In this document: positions 12,001-24,000 of the stretch, piece after piece
Position numbering within the stretch: the first letter of the stretch is position 1
Layout of the letters: each line of letters starts with the position of its first letter
Assembly (NCBI GenBank): GCA_903994455.1
Contig: CAJEXI010000034.1
Span: 1-35,127, forward strand
Direction of reading: 5' to 3'
Source of the DNA: an uncultured Chlorobiaceae bacterium
GTDB lineage: Bacteria; Bacteroidota; Chlorobiia; Chlorobiales; Chlorobiaceae
DNA length: 35,127 nt
Program-made: the position numbers and the translations under genes
Notes under the pieces: model-generated
What the model was told of the DNA's origin: nothing
Database searches by the model: none
The model's input: the letters and a program-made list of their open reading frames with translations, nothing else

Positions 12001-15000
12001 ACATTTCCTGAGAACGATGCAGTATATCTGGCATCAGCATCAATCAGTGAGGCAAGGGCACTCACCACTTCATCCGGTGTAGCACCAGTGGGTGATGCTT
12101 TGCAGGTAAAGTTTGTGCCATCAATGCTGATCGTGTACTCTCCACCATTTTCAACTGAAACATTTGTCAATGAAATGAAGCGATCAAAGGCAGCAACGGC
12201 ACCTTTACTATTGATGCTCGCCTGACTGACATCCGCCTTGAACCAACCTGTGGTCTCAAGATCATTCACAATCGAGCCCTGTGGCGCAAGGAGCGTAATA
12301 TTGCCGGTTCCAGTCACCTCAATTCCCTTGCTCAGGGTAATGTTGCCGCTGTCAGTCACGATGCTCACACTACCACCACTGGTTTTGATAACACCATCAA
12401 GAGTGAAGCTGCTGGCATCGCCACCTGCGTAGAGCGTAACACTGCCTGTCGTCGCAGTAATGCCACTGCCATTAACAGTAATAAACCCGTCGAGCGTTTC
12501 GATCGAAACCTTGCCGGACGCACCCTGGGCAATATTGGTAATGGTCAAGCCATCCGTCTCTTCAACAGCTATATCACCACTGGTCGTATTAGAAATATCA
12601 AGAAAAGCCACCTCGGTCTCAAGCGCTCCATAAGTGCCGGATCCAACACCTCCTGCTGCATTGATCACCAGTTTCGCACCAGGCGCAATAACATCCGTCG
12701 GACTGTCTCCTGCGTCAAGAACAGCGCCACCAGTGCTGGTAATAACCAGATCATTACTGTTGGTGGTAACAAGTTTGCCCAGCGTTATGGCACCACCTGC
12801 GTCGATATGGATCAGTCCAGCACCGGAGTTGATAACTGTTTCGTCAGTCATGGTCAGCGTGCTGATGGCGGGAGCAACCCGTGCTGTCGCAGTATAGGTT
12901 CCGGCTGCCAGCGGCTCGGGAATCAAGCTCCACTTGCCGCCAGTATAAGTCAAATGACCATCGCCCACCGTATAGACTCGACTGTTCAAAGTAACGGTCA
13001 GTGTCTCATTGCCGCCGACCGTCACAGAACCACTCAGCGTTGGTGTCGGACTGCTGGTGGCAACCGCACCGGTTGGCACTACTGCTGGTGGTGTTGTGTA
13101 AATAACTACGGCATCACTGGCAGTCACCGAAGTGCCACCTGTTACCTGTGCTGTCACGGTATAAGCACCAGCAGCAAGTGCAGTGGTGGTGGTCAGGCTC
13201 CAAAGGCGGGTTGCTGCACTGTAGGTCAACGTACCAGCCGCCACAGTGTAATCAACGTTGTTCACGTTGACCGTCAACGCTTGACCATCCATAACCGTAG
13301 CTGTACCAGTGATCGTCGGCGTGGTGTCGTTGGTGGTAATGGTGTTGATGGTTGGCCCCACCACCGTTGGAGCACTGATAATAGTCAGCTCGCTGGTTGT
13401 TGCATCCGTGCGCAGGACTGCGTCGCTTGTTGCATTTCTCACCTCGGCAACCACGGTATGCAGGCCCGGAGAAAGCGCTGTTTCACCCGACAAATTCAGC
13501 GTCCAGATTCTGGTTGCAGCATTCCACGTCAAGTTGCTGTTTACGGTTGTTGAATCGTACGTCGCACCATCAATGCTCACCGTCAGCTTTTCGTCACTGT
13601 AAAGGCTTGTCGTACCACTGACAGTCGGCATGGTATTCATGGTGGTCAACGTGTTCACGGCCGGCAGCGCTGCAGTTGTTGCTACGCTTATCTTCAAGGC
13701 GTTGGGGCTGGTAATATCGCTGATCCTGTTATTGCCAGCATCAGTCACTGCCACCTTCACATCATGGGAACCCACAGCCAGTGCCGCAGGAAGCGACAAC
13801 GACCATGAGAGTGTTTCGGCATTGTACGTCAAGCCATTGAGTGACGTATAATTAACTCCATTGACCGTCACGGTCAGCTTTTGTCCGCTATATACCGTCG
13901 CTGTGCCATTGATCGTCGGCGTGGCAACCATTGTGGTCAGGGTGTTCACAGTGGGCTCCACAACCGCTGGCACAGTGTATGTTACCACAGCATTGAGAGT
14001 CGTGGTTGATGCCACAACGGTCATGCCGTCCCCAACCTCCGCCACAACATCATAATTTGCACCAGCAGCAAGAGCTTTGGCTGTCGGAATGCTCAGACTC
14101 CACGCTCCCGTCTTTGACGAGTAGGTAAGCCCATCGGTTGCCATGTAGGTGGTTGCCGCTGATGTCGCATGATTCGTCACGGTCAAGGAGAGCGTCTCGC
14201 CGTTCATGACGACGGCTGTGCCACGCAACGTTGGGGTCAGACTGATCGTGGACAGTGTGTTCACTGTCGGCTGCACAGCACCAGCAGTAATCACCATATT
14301 GGTTGCCGCGCTGGAGACGCTTCCTGCAGTTGCTGTTACCGAATGCGTTCCTATGCCAATGGTTGGCAACGTCAGTGTCCAGATACCGGTTGCTGCATCG
14401 TAAACTGGCGTATAGCTGGTGCTATCGACCGTGACACTCAGACTCTGGTTGTCGTACAGGGTAGCGGTGCCGCTCAACGTCGGCGTGGTATCGCTGGTGG
14501 TCAGCGGGTTAACCGTTGGCGCACTTGAAGTCGCTACCTCGTAAATATGGAGAGGATGAGCCGTTGCCGTGGTGGTAGAGCCAACAGTTACTTCAACATC
14601 ATAGCTGCCGGGAGTCAAAAGTTCTGTCGTCAGCGTCCAGATATGGGAGGCCTCCGTGTAGATCAGCGCCGTACCAGTACCAAGTGTGTACGTTGTGCCG
14701 GCAACCTTGACGGAGAAGGTTTCGCCATACATCACCGTTGCCGTACCGGAGAGCATTGGGGTTGTGTCATTCGTGACAAGCGTATTCACCACCGGCGCTT
14801 CAGCCGCAGGTACTGCATAAATAGTAACGGCTGCGGATGTGGTGCAGGTTGCTGTGCCCACTTTCATCTCAACAGCGTAGCTGCCAACCGTCAGTGCATT
14901 CGTCGTCAGCGTCCAGGTACGGGAAGCAGCAGTGTACACCAGGCCATTCGTGGTAGTATAAGCCTTGCCATCAACCGTCACACTGAACGCTTCTCCAGCC

Positions 15001-18000
15001 AAAACAGTCGCGGTACCCGAAAGCACTGGTGTCGTGACATTCGTCGTGAGCGTATTGACCGTTGGAACTGCCGGTGCCGTGGTAAAGATGACCAGCTCAC
15101 CAGCAGAAGTATCTGTACTGACAAGCGTTGTACCATTATATATCTCCGCCGTCACATCGTACGAACCTGCTGGAAGCGCATCAGTTGCAGGAATAGTCAA
15201 ACTCCAGACTCCTGAACCTGTATTGTGGGTCAAGTTTGCACCAACCGTATATTCGATGCCATGAACCGTCACTTTCAGCCACTCACCTGCTCCAACAGAG
15301 GCCGTGCCGCTGATGGTTGGTCGGCTGTCGCTGGTCATCAAGGTGTTGACGGTTGGCAGCACGGGCATACATACCACAAGAGCAGTTGCATTGGTAACGG
15401 TATGCAGCACCTTACCCGTCGCATCGGTCACCTCAACGGTGATCGAATTGTTGCCAATCTTCACTTCTGATAAAAGTGTCAGCTCCCATATTCCTGAAAC
15501 AGAATTAAAGGAAACTTCAGATGCTGAAGTATATGGTGTTGCAGAGCCATTAAGATAAACCTTCAACACGTCACCTTCAGCCAGGGTAGCCGTACCGGAA
15601 AGAGCAGGCGCAAGAGTAGTTGTGGTGAGCGTATTGATGATCGGGTCAGCAGATGCTGCAGTATAAATCACCAACTCACTGTCGGTTGCATCCGTACTGA
15701 CAGTATTATCACTGCTCTCTTTCACGGTAACAACAACAGAGTAAGTGCCAACAGCCAGTGCATCAGTTTCTGGAATGGCCAGACTCCAGATACCGCTGTC
15801 ACTTTGGTAGGTCAGCTCAGTGCCGGCTCCAAAAGTATAGGTTTGATTATCGACAGTAACGGTCAGCTCCTCGCCTGTCTTGACCAGAGCAGTACCCGTC
15901 AGGATCGGTGTCGTGCTCTTAGTTGCAAGCGAATTGACCGTCGTTGGTATGGTTGTTGGCAATGTTGTATACACCACCACCTCATTGACTGATTCATCGG
16001 CGCTGACAAGCGTTGTGTCATTATAAACCTCCGCAATCACGTCGTAAGTGGCATCGGCAGCCAGCGCTGATGATGGGACAAGGCTCCAGCTTCGTGATGC
16101 GGCATCGTACGTGAGACAAGTATCACCTGGGGTGTATGTTGTACCATTCAGCGTCACCTGGAGTATGTCTCCACTGAGCACGGTTGCGGTACCGGTGATG
16201 GTGGGCGTTGTGCTGTTGGTGGTCAAGAGGTTTACTCTGGTTGGAACCGCAGTGATCTGCAGCGAATTCGCTTCGGTTGCGGTTGACACAACGGTTCCAG
16301 CAGAATTGGTCACGTTAACCGTCACCGAATACGTATTAGCCACAAGCGACGATGCTGCCTGAATTGCCAGGTTCCAGGTTTGCAACGCAACATTGTAGGC
16401 AAGATCGGCATCTGTCCCGAGCGTATAGGTCGAATTTCCCACCTGCACAGAGAGTGTCTCACCAGCATAGACCGTTGCCGTACCCGTGAGCACTGGAGTA
16501 ACATCCTCGGTGACCAGAGTGTTAATCGTTGGAGTTGCGTGTGTCGTAGCAACGGCACTGATAACCAGCGCACCGGGAACTGTTGTGGTCGAAGAACCAG
16601 TGGCAACCGTAACAGTATAAGAACCGGGATCAAGATCGGCCGTTATTGGAAGTGCCCAGACTCTGGTGGCCGCGTTATACGTCAAGCCATCGGCTGTAAC
16701 ATAATCTTTTGTTCCTGCCGTGACCGTCAGTGTTTCACCGCTATAGAGTGTCGCTGTGCCCGACAAGATGGGCTGAGCAGCAGTCGTTGTCAGCATATTA
16801 ACCGTCGGCGCACTTGACGTTACCGTACGCACCACAAGCTCGTTGCCTGTGCTGTCGGAAGCGCCGCCAACCGTAGCTGTAACCTGGTACGTGCCTGCCG
16901 CCAGAGAAGACTCCACAGGAAGAGCAAGGCTCCAGAGCGATGTTACAGGATCAAAACTCAACTGACCATCACCTGCCGTGTACGTTGTATTGTTCACTGT
17001 TACCGTCAGGGTCTGGCCAACAAGCGCCGAGGCTGTACCCGAAAGGATTGGTGTGCCACTGTAGGTAGTCAGACTGTTGACCGTCGGAGCAGATACTGCC
17101 ACTGAGGGCAAAATCACCAACTCGCTGCTGCTGGAATCGGTGGCAATGATGTTGCCTGCAGCGTCTTTCACCTGAGCAGTCACTGACCAGGTGCCAACAC
17201 TCATTGGTGTAGCAAGGCTGGAGAGGTCAAGACTCCACGAGCTTGTGGCTGCCACATAAGAGAGCTTCCCGTCACCAACAGCATATTCGGCTGTACCGAC
17301 AGCAACCGTCAGTGATTCAACACTATAAAGGGTTACGGTGCCCGACAATACTGGTTTTGTTTCCGTGGTGGTCAGGGTATTAACCGTCGGCACGGCTGAT
17401 GGAATGGCGATAAGGTGCAGCGCATCACTATCGGTGAAACTATTTGTCCCGACAGTGACCGTAATTGAGTAGGTGGTATCCGCCGTCAAGGCCTCTGCTG
17501 ATGAAACAGCAAGCGACCAGATGCGGGAAGCAGGATCGTAACTCAGTGCTCCATCGCCATTTTTATAGGATACAGCGTTTTGGGACGTTAGATTCTTTAA
17601 CGTCACTTCCAGTACTTGACCACTCTCAACCGATGCTGTGCCGGTAATCGCAGGCGTGGTATCGCTGGTGGTCAGGGTGTTGATGGTTGGCGTAGCCGAT
17701 GTCGCCGTGTAGATAATCAGCTCATTGGTTGAGGTATCATTTATCGTCGTCACTCCATTGAACACGGATGCTGTAACGGAATAAGTATCAGCCGCAAGCG
17801 TTGCCGGAATTGCCAAACGCCAGGCAAACGTAGACGAATCATAGGTCAACGGAGAGTCAGTACCAAGCTGGTATGTTGCGCCGTTAACAGTCACTGTCAA
17901 AATTTTGCCGACCGCATCCGCCATACCGGCAAGAACCGGCGTAGGGTCAGTAGTAACCAGCGTATCAACCGTAGGAACAGTTGGAGCTGTTGAGGTAACT

Positions 18001-21000
18001 GTCACTGTGGTATCGTAACTCCGCACACCGGCGTTGATGGTCACTGCACCTGTGGCACTGGTAATATCAGCCTGCTCCGAAAGGGTAATGGCCGAACCGG
18101 CGTTCAGCGTTACAACGCCATCAACGGTCGTCAGCGCCTGATTGATGGCGAGCGAACCTGTGCCATCACTGCCGGCATTCAAGGTGATTGCTGCAGAACC
18201 TGTGGTGGCAAGGTCATCATTCAACGTAACGTCACCTGCAGCATTGAGCGTAAAGGTTGATGCAAGGTTCCCCTGAACAACGCTGTTGACCGTCACGTCA
18301 TCTTTTTCGGTGATCGAAATATTCCCGCTGGCGACAAGATCAAGCCTGTCAGCTTCAAGATTGGCGGTAATTGAGCCTCCAGGCGCATTCAGTGTCACAT
18401 CGCCAGCGCTTTCCAGATTGCCAATAAAAATGTCGCCCGACCTGGCTGTCATGGTAACCGCGCCTGCAGTGCCGATAATCGAGCCAATCGTTATAGAGCC
18501 ATCCGCCACAAAAGTGATATCACCACCTTTCATCTCAACTGATGAAACCGCAAGCGCACCAGTCTGGAACACCGTCAGGTCGCCGGTGCCTGTCATGGTA
18601 ACGCGCAAGGTGCCAACCTGGGAGGTCAAGGTCAGATCATCTCCCGCCTTCAACGTGAGATTGCCGGCAGTGACTTTGCCGCCCAGTGTCAGTCCTGAAC
18701 CAGCGCTCAGGGTAACACTGCTGCCGTTGATTGGCGAAACAATGACCAAATCCTTGCCTGCACTGAGATTGGTCGTATAGCCGGACGATGTCGGCAGCTC
18801 AACCACCGTCATCGTACCGCCAACGATCATGGTAACGTCACTTGCTGATTTGCCAGGTGCAATCAGGAGATAGTCGCCAGGAACCGTTGATGGCAACCCG
18901 CCACTCTTCATCGTGGTCTCTCCTGTAAAAACACCGGCACTTTCATCACCAGTTGCCGTAAACGCCACCTCCAGATCATCTCCAGTGCCAGTATCGGTCG
19001 GATCGTTGATAACAACAACACCACTGCTGGTGCCATTAATGGTTATCGTCAAACCAGCCACATCAACTGAATAATTATCAATAGTTGCAGCAAGCTCCGA
19101 TATTATCCCCGCAGCATCAAGCGTCACGGTAGCATTGGCCTTCAGGGCACCCTTTGCAAACCCGGCCTCAACATAATCAATCTGAAGATCCTTGCCCGAT
19201 TTCAGCACAATGTCATTCCCTGCATTATCCTCAATCGTCTGCACGGTATGGACAAGCATGCTACTACCGGAGGTAATCTCCACCCTGCCATCCCAGGAAA
19301 CAACGCTGTTGACCCTCAACTCATCAGCTTCATTGATAATAATGCTCCCCTTCGTATGCGACACCGCATCAACAGTGGCAACAAGCGTATTGAGAAGAAT
19401 TCCCTTGTTGGCCTCAGCCAGAAGGTCAGCAGCAATAAAGACTGAACTACTGTCGCAGGCAATATCATCCGCCCTGACGGTGAGGTTTTTGGCAGCAGCC
19501 ACAATACCGCCAACCACCGAAAGCTGGTGCGCCAGCACATCAGTTGCTCCGGTACCTGAATCCGGGGTGGATGAGAGCAGCTCTATCTTGATATTCTGCG
19601 CTTTGTCAAACCCGGTCAGGCCGCCGACAAATCCGGAGAGTATGAAGTCAGACTGAAGACCAATGTAAATGTCCTGTTTCGCCCTGATTTCGAAGTTGGA
19701 TGCCTTGATTCCTGTTGTCTGGATAGAGACGTAACCGGAAGGTCTCTCTACCGTTGTTTTGTTACCACTCTTATTGACATCAACCCCTGTCGTAACCGTC
19801 TTTTCACCTCTGGCAACAATCTTCACGTCGCCTATTTCAGAGCCGATCGCGATAATATCTCCCTTGACAATCACATCCCGTGCCGAGTTCAGCTCCAGAT
19901 AATCCCTGGCTTCAAGTGTTCCTGTAATGGATATGACATCGCCAGTTTCAATGATAATGGTATTCGCCCTGAGAGTGGTTTCAGGGATAACTTTGGTAAT
20001 TGTGCTGCCATTGTTGAACTGGAAATAGTCGCCCGCTCTGTACTCAATCAGATCGGTGGCATTGAAAAATCTGTACAGGTCAATCACTTTTTTGGCGATA
20101 AAAGAGACCCCCCTGGTATAGACAAGGCTGTCACCACCTGACGGCCTGGCCACCTGGACATTGCCGGTATCACTGACCAGTTTTATGGTATCACCCTCGA
20201 CTTTGGAAGAGGCGACAACAAAAAGATCATTAACGGCAGCAAGAGTCACCGTCGATGTGCCTCCGGTCGATGTTGTCACCGACTGAACCGTCAGCCCCTT
20301 CGACTGGACATCCTCCAGATATCCGTCAAAATCCTTCAGCCAGATGTCGCCAAAAGTTGTCTCCGCTTTTGTTACCGTATTGACCGCTATCTCCAGACCA
20401 AGAATTCCGGTTCCGGCTGTAAGCGATACCGTATTGGCTATCAGATCCACCCCGTCATCGGTGAAGCTCTCGGCAATCTTGCCCTTCGCCCAGAGCACAA
20501 TGTCTCCGGCAGAACTGACTTTCGTGACTGAACTTTCCGTGCCATCATCATTATAGACCGTACCGGTTGAAGTGCCGTTTTCTAAATAGATACCCGCATT
20601 AATGAAGCGCACCAGAATATCCCCACCGGTCGAAGTCACGGTCATATCATTGGCAGCACTGTTCGATGACAGCACAACACTCGCCAGGTCGACTGTCCCT
20701 GCGGCTTCAAGAGTAAAGAACCCATCCATAACAGTCGCACTTTCAACGGTAAGCTGCTGCGTCCCGGTCTGGTTAACCTCCACATTGCCCAGTGCCTTCG
20801 TTGTAACAGAGAAGAGTGCAACATCCGTGTCGGCAAGAGTTACCCCGCCGATAACCGTGACGGTCAGAGAGTCGGCAACCAGTTTGCCGGAGGTTTGCGT
20901 GATGGCTCCCTGGGCATTGATGATGATATCGCCCCTGCCACCGGCGGCAACAGTTGTAAGCATCACCTCTGCCGTTCCAGCTTCGACCTTCCAGGTGTTG

Positions 21001-24000
21001 ATCGTGATGTCGTTTCGGTCGGTTGTGCCAAGCGTTGTAACGCTGGTGGCAACGACATTACCAACGGCATCGACGATTACAGCCCCATCTGCGGCACTGA
21101 CAGAGGTCAATGTTATTGTTTTGGCATTGTTAATGCTGATATTTCCGGAATCGGTTGTCGCAAGGTCAACACTGTTGAGATTGGTATTGAGCGTTATACC
21201 ACTTGCCGCATCAGCCGTCAGCAAGGAGGTCGTTATAACGCCCAGCGTCTGCACAATCTTGCCCGCGCTTGCCGTCAACGTCACCGAATCAGGTGCCGTC
21301 AGACCGGAGTTGGTCAGCGTCATATCCCCACCATTGGTACCAGCAGTCATGACGATATCACCCGTCAAGGCGGTGACGGTTAACGCTGCTTCAACATCGC
21401 CGATAATGCTGCCATCCTTGACGATGCCAAGTGTTACCTCGCCCATCGTCGTTGCGCCGGAAGTAACAGCAAGAGTATTGGTCGTTGTCACTGAACCACT
21501 GAGAAGAATATTCCTGGCTGCCGCAATGGTTATTGTATCTTTCGATGAACTCAACCCGCCCACCGTCATATCCTGTTTTGACGCAAGAGTAATATCACTT
21601 CCCTCAGCAGTGGTTGTTACCATCGCAGAATCAGCCAGCACCAGATTGCTGCCCGCCATAAGGGCAAGGCCGTTTGCCGCAGTAAGGGAGGAGAGTACCG
21701 TCACAGTTTTTCCATTGACTGTGGTTGTGCCGGTAGAACCCTCAATCGTCAAGATATTTGACGCTGTAACATTCAGGGTATCTTCAGCCGTCAACAGCGC
21801 ACTGATGGAGCTGTTCTTGTTGGAATCAATCGTAATGGTTAATGCCTTCAAAGAGGGACTCTTGTAATCTCCAGCCTGACGTGCATTCGCCTCCTCTGTA
21901 GTGCGCACCGTTGAGGATATCGTCTCCGTACTCGTCTGCGCCTCGGTGTCCCACAGGTTCACATCCTGCTGGGTTACGGTGCGAACCGTGACTGATGAGG
22001 TGCCATATACAGGCCGGTAATCATAAATATCAACAGACTGCGTGGTCAGCTCATACCCCAGCTTGATACGGGTGTCATAGATATCATGCCAATCGGATGT
22101 CCAATCGTACGTATAGTCATCCTGGGTCTCCTTGATGGTTGCAGGATTTTTGTCACGTGCCCTTATCGCCCATCTCATGGAATCAACGCCCGAACTATCG
22201 TACGATCCCTTTATCTGAACCTGGTCATAGTAACCCTCCTGATTGTGTAAGGGTTTTGCATCTTCATTCCCCGTACCATCTGCTTTCCACTTAAAATCTC
22301 TCCAACCGAAACTGCGCCACCCATGATGGGCAGCTCTGGTATAGTAGCGATCTCCATCTTTCACCCACTCCCCCCAGGCACCAAAGGTCGCGGCTTCAAC
22401 ATCGGTGCGCTGTGAAGAGGAGGCCTCAATCAGCGACCGGGTATCATTGACAAGAACGGAGATATATTCAGCAGGCGCGATGATATCCTGGGTTCTTGTG
22501 CGGGTATTGGTAAAGGTATCACCACTGCCAGCATTGACCGTGCCGCTGTCAACCCCGACTGCCGCCTGATCGCCATTACCCCAGGCCCATGTTGGATCCT
22601 TTTGCAGTGAGGTATCATCAGTGGTTCTGTCCACCTGAATCGTCGTGGCCTCACCAGTTGTTCCGCCATCAAGCGTAAGCTGGTTGGCAATATTAAACTG
22701 ACGATATCCTGAAACATCCTCATAAGTCACCTTCCAGCTTGCACTGCCGTCATCAACTAAATCGACTGCCTCCGTAATTTCGGTACCGGTACCAATGCCT
22801 TCACTGCTCACGTCGAAGGTCATACGATCCACAAAAACCGAGGTGTATGGGCCCGTTGCAAATATCGTTGAAACATTCAATGACACCATCGGTGGTGGCA
22901 TTTTAAATTCGATGCTAAAATCAGCCGCATTAAAGTAGGATTGAGCCTGCGTGTAAACAGCCACACCAGTATCACGGTACTGACCAATGTATTCACCCGT
23001 AGCACCGCTGGCCGCCCCCCAGGTACCATCATCATTATTACCATCTGCTGTAGTATCGCCGGTCAGATACTGCGCTTCACCCTGCGATACAACCCGCAGG
23101 ACATCCTCGTTCGCCCCTTTCGGCATCTTGATATACTTGTCTTTCCAGCCATCAACTTCAATGCGGTAGATTACCTCTTGATTACCTGCCCATTCAGGAG
23201 TGACAAAGGTGTCTGAAGGAGTACCGTTAATGGTCTGCTCAAGCAACACTTTGTTGGGTTGCACTGTGCCAATAATATCTCCGTTGGCATCTTTTTTTGA
23301 AGCCCCGTAAGAGAACTGATAAAGCCGCATATATCCTGTAGCATTCAGCACCGCCTGATTCTGTGCATCGTTCAGCGCCGTAAACTCTTTGTAAGCGGGA
23401 TCTTTATAATCACCCCCCACGGCCTCGGCAGCTCTGGTCGGCTCGGCATCGCTCCCAGCCTTGCTCCAGTCAACAACCGGGGCTTCTCCAGATTCTGAAT
23501 CAGCATTGCGATAGTCAAGCCCCTCAATCAACACTTCGCGGAACTTCGACCCCTCGGCAGCATTGGGATTGTAGTAGCCAATCTGCTCAAGCGTCACATC
23601 CATCGAGTAGTTCTTGTGGCCAACCACCACTTTTGCGGTGCCAATCTGTTCCACAAGCAACGTTGTTGACCATGAAACGACATCAACCTTGATGGTGCCG
23701 GCAAAAACCTGCTTGTAGCCATCAATCCTGGTCACCTGCTGCGTTACGGTTTTGATCACAGGGTTCAGAATTGTGGTCGACTCACCCACGGTCGCATCAG
23801 CATTGATGATAACATCGCCACCGCTCATGATGGTGATGGCATTGGCTGCATCAAGCAAGCCACTGGTAATGACATACACCGATCCGGTGCTCTGGAGGGT
23901 GGTTTTATCTCTCACACCGGTTAAGGTGGCAAGAGAATCATCAAGTTTGACACCGGAATTAACAGTAATATCGCCATACGACCTGACCCAACCGGTAATG

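Larger units (their letters stand above)
9101..12869 (-). other. Beta-solenoid (haemagglutinin-like) segment 4
   Basis: It begins TMTDETVINSGAGLIHIDAG and continues with strands such as GLTITNIAQGASGKVSI, GNITLSKGIEVTGTGNITL, SLTIQGSGHTTLLAD and GNITLTTDNGNITVAVSG. It contains two GF.(Q/R)I.IG modules and one small inserted module (11,968-12,155). In its last kilobase the composition approaches that of the ~220-residue units (SSEGNISLSAADSMTQNAAG), so the tandem array may have grown from this region. Confidence 0.6.

Noticed and set aside
20602..21867. Plus-strand ORF of 421 codons, the longest closed ORF in the window
   Set aside because: It lies wholly antisense to the giant frame, is very rich in Val, Ser, Pro and Ala in a monotonous way, shows no domain, and has the codon pattern expected from the complement of GNI/TLT-type repeats.
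21870..22905. Carbohydrate-binding or glycoside hydrolase domain for the Trp-rich island
   Set aside because: Aromatic density alone is suggestive, but I see no catalytic pair or family motif that would justify the call.
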